Of a DNA stretch of 64,000 nt, positions 9,107 through 17,728 are shown piece by piece. The position numbers were made by a program, and so were the translations under genes. The notes below the pieces were generated by a model that saw only the letters and a list, made by a program, of their open reading frames with translations, did no database searches and was not told where the DNA came from. Each line of letters begins with the position of its first letter. Position 1 is the stretch's first letter. The stretch is taken from assembly GCA_963838095.1 (NCBI GenBank), contig CAWIPO010000008.1, forward strand, positions 1 to 64,000, written 5' to 3'. This DNA comes from CAWCGU01 sp963838095. GTDB taxonomy: Bacteria > Actinomycetota > Thermoleophilia > Solirubrobacterales > 70-9.

Positions 9107-10141
9107 TCAGTTTCGCATCTCCGCTGGGCGTACCGGTGGGCCCATTGAATCCCTGCGCAGCGTCAGCCGGATCAGCGGTTCGATCGCGATTTGAGACGAG
9201 ACCGCCGAGCTGGCGATTCGCCGGTCGGGCGCGACGACAAGGGCGGAGGGGGTGGCGCTGATTCGGTAGGCGCTCAGGACGTCATCGCCCTCCTGCAGGA
9301 GCATGGCGATGCCGTGCTTCTCGGCGGTCGGCCGGTTCTCCGCGACATCTCCCTGAGTCAGCACCGCAATCGTCAGCTGGTCGCCAAGAGTCCTCTGCCA
9401 GTTTCCGATCTCGGGAAACATCCCTACGCACGGCCCGCAACCCTGTGAGACGAACAGGAGGACGACCGGTCGACCGCGCGCGCAAAGCGACTCGAGGGTG
9501 TGGATCCCCCCGCGCAGGTCGGGTAGAGCGAAGTCAGGTGCCGCCGTGCCCACCGGAAGTCCTGCCGGCAGACCCGCGAGCTTCCTCTGCGCATCCGCCA
9601 GGTCGCGAAGGACGGACCCACGCTCTCGGTACACGCGCACGAGCAACGCCGCAAGCACGATCGCGGCGGCGCTGGTGGAAACGGCGACCAGCTCAGCTGC
9701 GCTTCGATCAGACACCCAAGCGGTCAGCGACGGCCCGGGCCCATCGATCACTACGAACGCCGCCAGCGCGCCGAGCAGCGCGTTGCGGGTCAGGGTTGGC
9801 CAGCCCGCCGGCGCCGAGTGGAGCTGGCCGAAGCAGTGGCAGTTCGGGGTCTGGCCGCCCCCCCGCATAGCGTTGGCGATCCCGGCGACAAAGCAGAGGA
9901 GGAGCAGGAGTGCTGCGAGAGCGCCCCAGCGCGCCGAATCCACTGGAACGAGTGCGGCCGCGATGGCGAGCTCGGCAAGTGGGAGCAGCACTGCAATCGC
10001 CGGTATCGCAGTGTTTGGAACACCGAACCCGACTAGCGAGCGTCGCGAGCCGGGCTGGTCGAGCAGCTTCGCCACCCCGGCCACCGCGAAGACGGCCGCG
10101 AGGAGCATCCGCGCTGCGAGCAAGAGCGTCCCCATCGGCAA
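9107..10141 (-). CDS. MauE/DoxX-type membrane domain fused to thioredoxin-like redoxin (copy 1)
   Basis: 344 residues. Residues 1-170 have four to five membrane spans with the MauE-type CHCFGQ motif (101-106). Residues 190-340 are an AhpC/TlpA-like thioredoxin fold with GTAAPDFALPDLRG and the active site CGPC (235-238). In methylamine utilisation, separate MauE and MauD proteins do the same job: making disulfides in the cysteine-rich, exported MauA subunit. By analogy this fused protein probably supplies oxidising or isomerising power outside the membrane. It is divergent from an HPr-kinase-like gene and is duplicated at 22,704, also beside HPr-kinase-like genes. Confidence 0.85.
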   Translation of the reverse strand: MPMGTLLLAARMLLAAVFAVAGVAKLLDQPGSRRSLVGFGVPNTAIPAIAVLLPLAELAIAAALVPVDSARWGALAALLLLLCFVAGIANAMRGGGQTPNCHCFGQLHSAPAGWPTLTRNALLGALAAFVVIDGPGPSLTAWVSDRSAAELVAVSTSAAAIVLAALLVRVYRERGSVLRDLADAQRKLAGLPAGLPVGTAAPDFALPDLRGGIHTLESLCARGRPVVLLFVSQGCGPCVGMFPEIGNWQRTLGDQLTIAVLTQGDVAENRPTAEKHGIAMLLQEGDDVLSAYRISATPSALVVAPDRRIASSAVSSQIAIEPLIRLTLRRDSMGPPVRPAEMRN

Positions 10142-10206
10142 ATCTTAGCTTCGGCGGGAATTCCGAACTGAACCTCGGAGCGGTTCCTCTGCCTATCATC
10201 GCTGCC

Positions 10207-11019
10207 GTGGCGGGGCCACAAACCAGTGAGGGGACGCACGAGATCGCCTTCGAGGCATTCGGCGTGCGCGCCTCGATCGGGACGGATCCCCCTGAATTGA
10301 TGGATCGGGTTCGCGCAGTGCTTCCCCCGGGATGGCAACCATGTCCGCCAGAGCGGGTGGAGCAGCGGTTCGCGCTGATTGCCGAGGAGATCGGGACCTA
10401 CACGTACACGCTGAATGGCGACGTCATGAATCGGGGCCTGGACCTCGAGCTGGCGCTTGGGATTCTGGATTCGCAGGTGCGGCTGAACGTCGGCGTGCTG
10501 GCGCCCGACACCATCTTCATCCACGCCGGCGTCGTCGCCCACCGTGGTCGAGCGCTGGTGATGCCCGGCAGCAGCTTTGCAGGGAAGACGACGCTGGTCG
10601 CGGCGCTGGTGCGCGCCGGCGCCGTGTATTACTCAGACGAGTTTGCCGTGGTCGATGAGCGCGGGTTGGTTTATCCATATGCGAAGCCCCTTTCGCTTCG
10701 CGGGGACGGCGAGTACAGGCAAACGGACCATGAGGTGGAGAGCCTCGGCGGGAGCGCGGGTGAGGATGGGGTGCCCGTGGGCGCGGTCGTCGTGACGAGC
10801 TATGAGGCGGGAGCCGATTGGCGCCCCGAGCGCCTCTCGGCCGGCGAGGGCGCGCTGGCCCTGCTCGAGAACGCTGTCCCCGCCCGGGAACGTCCGCGGG
10901 AGGTGATGAGGGCAGTTTCGCGCGCGACCGACGGCGCGGTCGTGATCCGCAGCGATCGCGGCGAAGCCGAGGCGATGGCGCCGCTGCTCCTCGCCGAGCT
11001 CGACCAGCTCGCCGAGTGA
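10207..11019 (+). CDS. HPr kinase-like P-loop protein (copy 1)
   Basis: 270 residues from GTG 10207; earlier in-frame codons run antisense to the MauE gene. P-loop GSSFAGKTT begins at residue 121, preceded by IFIHAGVVAHRGRALVMP and followed by YYSDEFAVVDERGLVYPYAKPLSLR, the nucleotide-binding core of HprK/PEP-carboxykinase-like kinases. The true HPr kinase N-terminal domain and catalytic signature are absent. Such stand-alone HprK-like proteins occur in lasso-peptide clusters (paeninodin kinase type) and beside PqqD-like and nucleotidyltransferase-like genes. The substrate is unknown. It pairs divergently with MauE/redoxin copy 1 and closely resembles copy 2 at 20,150. Confidence 0.82.
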   Translation: MAGPQTSEGTHEIAFEAFGVRASIGTDPPELMDRVRAVLPPGWQPCPPERVEQRFALIAEEIGTYTYTLNGDVMNRGLDLELALGILDSQVRLNVGVLAPDTIFIHAGVVAHRGRALVMPGSSFAGKTTLVAALVRAGAVYYSDEFAVVDERGLVYPYAKPLSLRGDGEYRQTDHEVESLGGSAGEDGVPVGAVVVTSYEAGADWRPERLSAGEGALALLENAVPARERPREVMRAVSRATDGAVVIRSDRGEAEAMAPLLLAELDQLAE

Positions 11020-11048
11020 CCCGGCTCAGCTAGCGCCGAATGCTGATT

Positions 11049-12305
11049 TCAGCGGCCCTCCAGCAGCTCGGTGTAGAGCGCGTCGACGTCTGCCAGGAGC
11101 CGTGGGATCGAGTGACGCTCGAGGGCGCGCCGGCGGGCGTTGGAGCCCAGCTCGGCGCGCAGCGCGGGGTTCGAAGCCAGTCCGGCGACGGCCTCGGCCA
11201 GCGCCAGCTCGTCTCCCGGTGGAAACAGGATGCCGGTCTCCTCGGTGACCACCTCGGGGACGCCGCCGACGCGGGATGCGACCGCGGGACGGCCCGCCGC
11301 AGCCGCTTCGATCAGGGACACCGGCGTGCCTTCGTTTGCCGAGCGAGCACCGCGATGTCGGTTGCCGCCGCGATCGCGACCAGGTCGCGGCGATAGCCGA
11401 GGAAGCTGACGGCGTCAGCCGACTCCGAGCTCGCGAGCGAGCGCCTCCAGCTCAGGGCGCAGTTCACCGTCGCCGACGATCAACAGCCGCAGCCGCTCCG
11501 GGGCGATCGTGAGCGCACGTGCGAAGCCTCGCAGCAGCGTGTCCACGCGCTTGATCGGTACGAGGCGGCCGACGAAGGTGAGGACGACCTCGTCATCGGC
11601 GATGCCGAGGGTGCCGCGCAGGCTCCGGCCGGCCTGCTCGTCGACGCTCGCGAACGGCTCCAGGTCGAGGCCGAGCGGAATCACGCTGAAGCGCTCCCGC
11701 GGCGCGATCCCGAGGCGGACGAGGTCGTCCACGGTCGCCTCGCTGACGCCCACCAGGCGGTCGCTTCGCTTCGCGAGGGTGGACTCCAGGGTGCGGTAGA
11801 AGCGCGTCGTGGCCTTGCCGAAGTAGCCCTCGAGCACGTGGCCGTGGTAGGTGTGGACGATCACCGGACGGGGCCGCAGCGCGATGACGGCGGCGGTGCG
11901 GCCGACGAAGCCCGCCTTGGCGGTGTGGGTGTGGACGACGTGGGGGCGAAAGCGGCGGGCGATCGCCGCGATGCGAGCCGTCGCCGCGGCGTCCCGGTGG
12001 GGTCGCGGCGCCGGGCCGAGGCTGGGGACGAACTCCGTCCGGGCTCCCTCGCGTCGGGCCAGGTCGGCCATCGACTCCTCGCCCGCCGCCAGCGAGCCGT
12101 GGACGAGCAGGGTCTCGTAGCGGTCCGGGTCGAGCCGCCGGCCGCTGAGAAAGGCGGCCTGCTGCGCCGGGCCGCCGAGGTTCAGCCGGGCGATTACGCG
12201 GAGGACGCGGACGCGGCTCAGGCGGCCGGGCTCCCCAGGGTCAAGCGACGACGCGAGGCGCTGACGGTGTGCGGGTCTCGAAGGCGACGATGTCGTCGAT
12301 CGCAT
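11049..12305 (-). CDS. GT4-family glycosyltransferase, frameshifted
   Basis: The N-terminal frame contains VRVLRVIARLNLGGPAQQ, VVHTHTAKAGFVGR, VIVHTYHGHVLEGYF and VVLTFVGRLVPIKRVD, all typical of GT4 enzymes such as WcaL- or PimB-like transferases. It breaks near 11,412. A short stretch in a second frame reads ADAVSFLGYRRDLVAIAAATDIAVL, and a third, from about 11,340, reads NEGTPVSLIEAAAAGRPAVAS with the E-x7-E motif. Two indels therefore interrupt an otherwise complete protein. No good start codon lies at the expected VRVLRV, so the 5' boundary (ATG 12305, overlapping the epimerase gene) is uncertain. Confidence 0.78.
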
Positions 12306-13233
12306 CGTCGAGGGTGCGGCTCGGCCGCCATCCGATCAGGCTCTCGATCGCGGTGCAGTCGGGCACGCGGTTGCCCAGCTCCTCGAATCCCTCGCCATAC
12401 GCCTGCGCGTACGGGATCACGCGAACGTCGGATCGCGAACCGGTGCGCTCGATCGTGCGGCGCGCCAGGTCGATGATCGGGACCGCCGTCGCCGAGCCGA
12501 CGTTGTAGGCGTTGCCGGCCGCCCCCTCACAGTCCGCGAGCCCGACGAGCGCCCCGACCGTGTCGTGGACGTGCGTGAAGCAGCGGGTCTGCCCGCCCGT
12601 CCCGTAGACGGTCAGATCCTCGCCCCTCAGGGCCTGCTGGACGAACCTCGGCACCACCATTCCGTACGCGCTCGACTGGCGCGGGCCGACGCAGTTGAAC
12701 AGGCGCGCGACGGTCATCCGGGCGCCGCTGTCGCGCGCGTAGCCGTGGGCGACGGCCTCGCCGAACGCCTTCGCGATCGCATACGACCAGCGCGACATCG
12801 AGGGTGCGCCGACGATGCGGTCGTCGCCCTCGCGCAGGCGCCGGCCGTTCGACTTTCCGTACACCTCGGAAGTGGATGTGAACACGAGCGGCGTTTTGAA
12901 GCGAGCGGCCGCCTCCATCACCGTGTCGGCGGCGCGAACGGTCCGCAGCACGGATTCGAGTGGCTGGTCGACGATCAGCTCCACTCCAACCGACGAGGCG
13001 AGGTGAAAGCAGCCGTCTGACCGGGCCATGAGCTCGTTGACGAGGCCCTGGTCGCTGGCCGACCCTTCGACCAGCTCCACTCGTCCGCCACCCTGTGCGA
13101 GCAGCGCCGCGATGTTCTCGCGGTTGCCGGTGCTGAGGTCGTCGAGGATCACCACCTCATCGCCCCGCTCGACAAGTCGGTCGGCCAAATGGGAGCCGAT
13201 GAAACCCGCCCCTCCGGTGATCAGTTGCCGCAC
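12241..13233 (-). CDS. NAD-dependent sugar epimerase/dehydratase (extended SDR)
   Basis: Acts on a nucleotide sugar to supply an activated precursor for the glycan. The Rossmann motif is LITGGAGFIGSHL, and the catalytic pair is Y-x3-K in WSYAIAKAFGE, with STSEVYG just before it. The C-terminal substrate part has LFNCVGPRQSSAYGMVVP and TRCFTHVHDTV. GTG 13233 (VRQLITGGAGFIG) is the natural start; an ATG at 13260 would add nine unsupported residues. About 330 residues, full length. It most resembles UDP-glucose 4-epimerase or UDP-glucuronate decarboxylase-type enzymes; the substrate cannot be fixed from sequence alone. Its 3' end overlaps the next glycosyltransferase gene. Confidence 0.85.
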   Translation of the reverse strand: MRQLITGGAGFIGSHLADRLVERGDEVVILDDLSTGNRENIAALLAQGGGRVELVEGSASDQGLVNELMARSDGCFHLASSVGVELIVDQPLESVLRTVRAADTVMEAAARFKTPLVFTSTSEVYGKSNGRRLREGDDRIVGAPSMSRWSYAIAKAFGEAVAHGYARDSGARMTVARLFNCVGPRQSSAYGMVVPRFVQQALRGEDLTVYGTGGQTRCFTHVHDTVGALVGLADCEGAAGNAYNVGSATAVPIIDLARRTIERTGSRSDVRVIPYAQAYGEGFEELGNRVPDCTAIESLIGWRPSRTLDDAIDDIVAFETRTPSAPRVVA

Positions 13234-13402
13234 GTCAAACCCCTCCTCCGACGGTCGCAAAGCTTGGCTATGTCACGATCGCCCCAAGCAGACCGCGCAA
13301 ATTGCGGTGAGATTCTTTCTCCCTCTGCCGTTACGGACACGGTACCGGAATCGGAGCCCGGGCGCTCCGTTTTCTCAATCAGATATTTGTCCGCGACAGG
13401 CG

Positions 13403-13446
13403 GGCGTTCAGTCCGCGAAGATCGGCGCGTTCGGGTTCAGCTCCCG
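13403..13446. repeat. 44-bp exact direct repeat, copy A (fragment of ligase gene 3' end)
   Basis: Identical over 44 bases to 15181-15224, where the sequence forms the last 12 codons and stop of the O-antigen-ligase-like gene. Bases flanking the match differ on both sides. Here it has no gene of its own, so it looks like a duplicated gene end left on the far side of the FkbM/GT25 pair. Confidence 0.9.
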
Positions 13447-13503
13447 TCGCGGTTTCGGCGGGTTACGCTAGGGCCCCACAGCGAGCCGTACTCTGTTCGC
13501 ACG

Positions 13504-14325
13504 ATGCTCACGATTGAAGCCGGAAGCTGCATCACCGACATCGGCACCTACTTCCACAGGCTTCCGGGTCGAACCCGTGATCTGGCTAGCCGTCTGCCAT
13601 CCGTCAGCTGGAGGGCCTCCGAGCTGCTAGCTGACGTCTGCGAGCACTCGTTTTTACTGACGGATTAGGTCCAGCTTCGGTCGTACTCGATTTGGGTGGA
13701 AACCGAGGGGCATTTGCGGTCGAACTGATTCGCCGCTTCGGCGTCACGTGTCATGTGCTCGAGCCGTTCCGGCTCTATATCGAGAGATCCCGTCGATGGG
13801 GGGGTTGGTTGCGCACAACGTTGCAATCGGCGACCGTGAGGGCCCAGTGGAATTGCACGTGTCGAACCTGCGGGAGGCGTCGAGCCTCTATCGACATCCG
13901 CCTAGCCTCAACGCACATCCGGCGCGCGGAGAGATCGTTGAAACGATCTCGGTACGCAGCACCACCTTGCCCGCTTTCCTGAGCGGGCAGAACCTAGAAA
14001 GCGTTGACCTTGTCAAGGTTGATATTGAGGGCGCGGAGAGTGCCCTTTTCGCCGCGACCGACGATGAAACGCTCCAGGCCATCGGCCAGATCACTGTCGA
14101 GTTCCACCAGTTCATGGACTTGACCAGCGGTGCTCAGATCGCTGAGATCGTGGAACGGCTCAGGTCGCTCGGATTCTTCGGGATTAGGTTTGCCCTGTCC
14201 ATACAAATTGGCTCTTTGTGAACCGCCGCCGCAGTTCAGTCTCTCAGCGGGACCTGATCCTGACTCGATACGGGAGAGCAAACCTCGCCCGACTCAAGAG
14301 GATCGAGATCGCGCACGGGCGATGA
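13504..14325 (+). CDS. FkbM-family SAM-dependent methyltransferase, frameshifted
   Basis: Methylates a sugar hydroxyl or similar group. Segments in order: SAM-binding VVLDLGGNRGAFAVELIRRFG with HVLEP; then HNVAIGDREGPVELHVSN; then SVDLVKVDIEGAES, the FkbM hallmark; then an ending NWLFVNRRRSS. These lie in changing frames, with breaks near 13,665, 13,795 (beside a run of seven G) and 14,205. Start ATG 13504 is the first plausible codon. Its TGA at 14323-14325 overlaps the ATG of the next gene, a coupling that survives despite the indels and supports sequence error over decay. Lower GC and the flanking 44-bp repeats suggest a transferred cassette. Confidence 0.7.
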
Positions 14326-15115
14326 AGGCGTACGTCATCAACCTGCCGCAGTCGGAAGTGAGGCGCGAGCATGTCGAAGAGCAACTGCGCATCGCGGAAC
14401 TCGATTGGGAACTTGTCCCGGCAGTTGATGGAAGCCGCCTCACGCCTGAGCAGAGATCCCGGCTCGTTGACGAGGAGATGGTGGCGCGATCCCCGAAATG
14501 GCTGAACCCAGGAATGATCGGATGTACCCTCAGTCATCAAGAGGCGTACCGGCGCATGGTCGAAGAGGGCCACCGGGTCGCGTTCGTTGCGGAAGACGAC
14601 ATAGTCCTGCCCAACGGAGTGCGAAAACTTCTCGACTCGATTGCACAGCAAATGCAGGGTCGTGAGGTAGCTCTCCTTTACTACAGAAGCTTTGAGCCGT
14701 GTCTGTTCAGCTCGCTGGATGCGGTTGATCTTCGTGACGGCCGTCGTCTGGCGTATCCGATGGAGATTGCACAGCCGATAACAACTGCCGCGTATGCGAT
14801 CACCTCGTCCGCCTGCAAGGCGCTGATCGAGGCAAACGTTCCGATCGCGTCGGCTGCGACAGTTGGGGCTTCTTTTACGAGCAGGGTGCGCTTGATCGGT
14901 TGCGCTGTGTGGTTCCCCGACCCGTGGGCGTTCGGACCGACTTCAAGAGCACTTGGGATACACGGGTGAAGGGTGGATTCACCGCATCACCTCAAGCACC
15001 GATCGCCTGGGGGATCTTTCCGTTTACCCAGTTGCTCGGGTTGCGGCGCCGCAAGCTGGAGAGCCGGATGAGCCGCTTCGAAATTGTTGCTCAGCGCTCG
15101 CGCATCGCGCCATGA
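14322..15115 (+). CDS. GT25-family (LPS biosynthesis type) glycosyltransferase, frameshifted
   Basis: ATG 14322 overlaps the upstream stop. The N-terminus KAYVINLPQSEVRREHVEEQL, then PGMIGCTLSHQEAYRRMVEEG and VAFVAEDDIVLPNG are diagnostic of GT25 enzymes (LPS galactosyl/glucosyltransferase type, with the E-D-D metal site). Near 14,850 the frame shifts, and SWGFFYEQGALDRLRCVVPRPVGVRTDFKS continues in a second frame to the stop at 15115. The repaired product of about 265 residues is a normal family length. It forms a two-gene cassette with the FkbM gene and points toward the convergent ligase-like gene. Confidence 0.78.
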
Positions 15116-15180
15116 CAGGAGGGATCAGCCGCGGCTTGAAGGCGGCCCGGAACCGGCCAGGTCGGGCCGCCGGCCGCTGA

Positions 15181-15224
15181 GGCGTTCAGTCCGCGAAGAT
15201 CGGCGCGTTCGGGTTCAGCTCCCG
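15181..15224. repeat. 44-bp exact direct repeat, copy B
   Basis: Same 44 bases as 13403-13446. This copy lies at the end of the O-antigen-ligase-like coding region (residues RIRELNPNAPIFAD and stop on the minus strand). The two copies bracket the FkbM/GT25 cassette of about 1.73 kb. Confidence 0.9.
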
Positions 15225-17100
15225 GATCCGGCGCCGGGCCACAGTCGCGGCGCCGCGGTGCCCGGCGCGTTTCTCCAACGTCGCGAGCGCGAGCCAGTTC
15301 TTCCAGTTCGCGGGCTCGCGCTCGGTGGCCTCGCGGGCGGCGGCGATCGCCTCGTCGAGCTTGCCTCGGAGCGCCAGCAGCCGAGCCTCCTGCAGCCGCG
15401 GCGAGGCCGCGTACGGCTGCGCGGAGATCGCGCCGCGGGCATCGTCGAGTGCGTCGGCGAGGCGCCCCTCCGCCTCGGCCTCGTAGCTGTTCTCCAGCTT
15501 CACCGCTCCCACCAGCGGCGGCACGATCGCGATCAGCCCGGCAACGGAGAGCGCGATCAGCCCGATTCGGCGGGTGAGGGGCCACCAGGGGGGGTCGCGT
15601 CGGAGCGCGTGGCAGATCGTCGCCGCCGACGCAGACGATTGCCGCCAAGGCGAAGAAGGTCATGGGCATCACGCCCAGCTCCCACACCCAATCGACCGAC
15701 GCGCCGGCGATGAACGCGGCGCAGGCGGCGGTGGCGGCCGCGATCGCGATCCTCGGCTCGGGCGGCGCCCGCAGCGAGCGCCACGCGCCGAGCAGGAGGA
15801 TTCCGGCGCAGAACCCGACGATCAGCGCGAAGCCGACGATTCCAAGCTCGGCGAGCGTTTCGAGGAAAAGTGAGTGGGCGTCGCGGACGTAGGCGACGTA
15901 GGTGCCGTTCTGGGTCCACCAGAAGTCCCAGGTCCCGGGGCCGATTCCGACCCAGGGGTCGGTGGCGTTCGCATCCACCGCCGACTCCCAGAACTCGTAG
16001 CGGCCGCTGCCGCTGAAATCGAGAATCTCCTCGCCGCGCGTCGACTGTCCGGGAGTGGTCGCCTGGCCCCGGCTCTTGAACTGCTCCCACTCGTCGCCGA
16101 GCTTGCCGGGCACGCCGGCCGCGATCGCCACGACGAGGAAAAACGCTGCGGCCGAACCGGCCGCGATCGCCGCGTGGCGCCGAGGGATCGACACCAGGCC
16201 GGGGTAGCGGGCATCGCGCACGAGGCGGCTGAGCCCGAACTGCGCCAGCGCGACCGCCGCGCAGACCGCGAGCGTGATCCAGAGCAGCTCGCCGCCCTCG
16301 CTCTCGGCGGCCGCCGTGTGCAGCCCGCGATCGAGCGCGTCGCGCTGCTCCACGGCGGCGAAGAGGATCGCCGAGCCCACGGAGGCGAGGAGCAGCGTCA
16401 GCAGCTTCGGGATCCGGTCGGACGCGAGCAGGATGAAGGCCGCGAGGGCGATCACCGCCGCCGGCACGGACAGGCTCGAGGTGGTCAGCCAGAGGGTGAG
16501 CGCGACAAGCGGCAGCGCTCCAGCGGCGAGCGCCTGGCCCGACCAGCGTTCGCGCCGAGGAGGTTGCCGCCCATGCCAGCGGCAAGCCCATCGCCGCGAA
16601 CGCTCCGAGGCCGCTGGGGTAGTTCAGCGGGTAGGCGAGCCGCCGCTCGATCTCGATCCCCTGGAGGTACTGGCCCTGCACCTGCTCGGGGAACCACTCG
16701 GGCTGCATCCGCGACAGGGCCGCGATCGCGCAGACGAAGACGATTCCGAGCGTGATCCCGTGCAGCAGGTGGCGCCAGCGACCAGCGCCCTGAACCATCA
16801 GGGCGAGGGTGAAGATCGCCAGATACGAGCTCACTCGCGCCAGCTCGGTCGCCGTGCGCTCGTCGCTGTCGGTCCATGTCAGCGACAGCGCGGTCCAGCC
16901 GGCGAAGGCGACCGCGAGGCCGAAGATCACCCGCGAAGCGATGCTGCCCCCCGTGGCCGGGAGCATGTTGAAAGCCGCTGCCGCGAGCACGCCCACCAGG
17001 CCGCGATCCCGACCACCGAGCGCGAGGTCGGGTCGAAGCCGCCGTTCGTGAACGCCAGGTAGGCGATCAGGATCGCGGGCGTTGCGATCGTTGCAAAGTC
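15186..17100 (-). CDS. O-antigen ligase/polymerase-like membrane protein with C-terminal helical repeat tail, frameshifted
   Basis: Multi-span protein likely polymerising or ligating the surface glycan outside the membrane. The N-terminus ATPAILIAYLAFTNGGFDP and next spans lie in one frame, MLPATGGSIASRVIFGLAVAFAGW in the second, and the central part in a third, which has the Wzy/WaaL-type loop (SGRYEFWESAVDA, PWVGIGPGTWDFWW, DAHSLFLETLAELGIVG). The last section, LENSYEAEAEGRLADALDDARGAI and AREATEREPANWKNWLALATLEK, is TPR-like and is common in actinobacterial ligase-family proteins. Breaks lie near 16,997, 16,550 and 15,590. No clear start codon is visible upstream, so the 5' limit is approximate. 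Confidence 0.72.
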
Positions 17101-17124
17101 CCCGAGACGCGCCGGGGAGAGGGT

Positions 17125-17154
17125 TTGACGCGTCGCGTCCAGGTTGGCTAGGCT
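17125..17154 (+). promoter_or_regulatory. Sigma70-type promoter, possibly leaderless
   Basis: TTGACG at 17125-17130 and TAGGCT at 17149-17154 are separated by 18 bases. The ATG at 17161 lies six bases after the -10 box, where transcription should begin, so the message would be leaderless, as is common in actinobacteria. Confidence 0.5.
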
Positions 17155-17160
17155 AACCGT

Positions 17161-17674
17161 ATGTCAAGGCGAATCGCTTCGGTACTCGCCCTGGTGGGAC
17201 TCGGCTGCGGGGGCCACGTCGACGTCGGCGCTGGCGCAGATCGACGCCGGGACCGGTCCGGCGAACTCGCAGATCTCGCAGTACCTCGAGGGCGAGAGCG
17301 CAATCCCCGAGGAGGGCGAGGGGACCGGCGGCGGGGGCGGGAGCGGCGACGACACGTCACCCGGCGGGACGGGCGAAACGCCCGCCACAGGGACGGGCGA
17401 AACGGCGGGTGCCGGAACCGGCGGTGGGGCAAGCGGCTCATCCGGGCAAACGAGCGGCGGCGCGGGCGGCGGCAATGAGGACGCAAGCGGGAACCCCGCT
17501 CAGCAGTCCGGGACTCAGGCGGCTGCCACCACCGATCCAACTGATATCGGGACCGGGGCCGACCTGGCCTCCACGGGCCTGACGATCCTCCCGTTCGTGC
17601 TCCTCGGGGTCCTGGTGACCCTCGGGGTGCTGGCCTTCCGCCGGCGGACGCACGACACGTCAGCCACCGCCTAG
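17161..17674 (+). CDS. Sortase-anchored (LAxTG) Gly/Ser/Thr-rich cell-wall protein, frameshifted
   Basis: ATG 17161 begins a signal peptide (MSRRIASVLALVGL). One base near 17,200 shifts the frame, after which GATSTSALAQIDAGTGPANSQ reads naturally through the cleavage site. The mature part is a low-complexity Gly/Ser/Thr/Glu stalk with repeated GTGETA units. The end has LASTG, a hydrophobic span (LTILPFVLLGVLVTLGVLAF) and RRR, the three parts of a sorting signal; LAxTG is the class E sortase variant of high-GC Gram-positives. No sortase gene is in the window. Likely a surface stalk or attachment protein. Confidence 0.72.
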
Positions 17675-17728
17675 TTCGACATTCCCCTGAGCGGGAAACC
17701 TTGAGTCTCCGCGCGTGTTGAAGAGGAG

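Noticed and set aside
13403..15224. Attachment sites of an integrative element
   Set aside because: The 44-bp repeat is a gene 3' end, but the enclosed 1.7 kb has no integrase or mobility gene and carries only two glycan genes.
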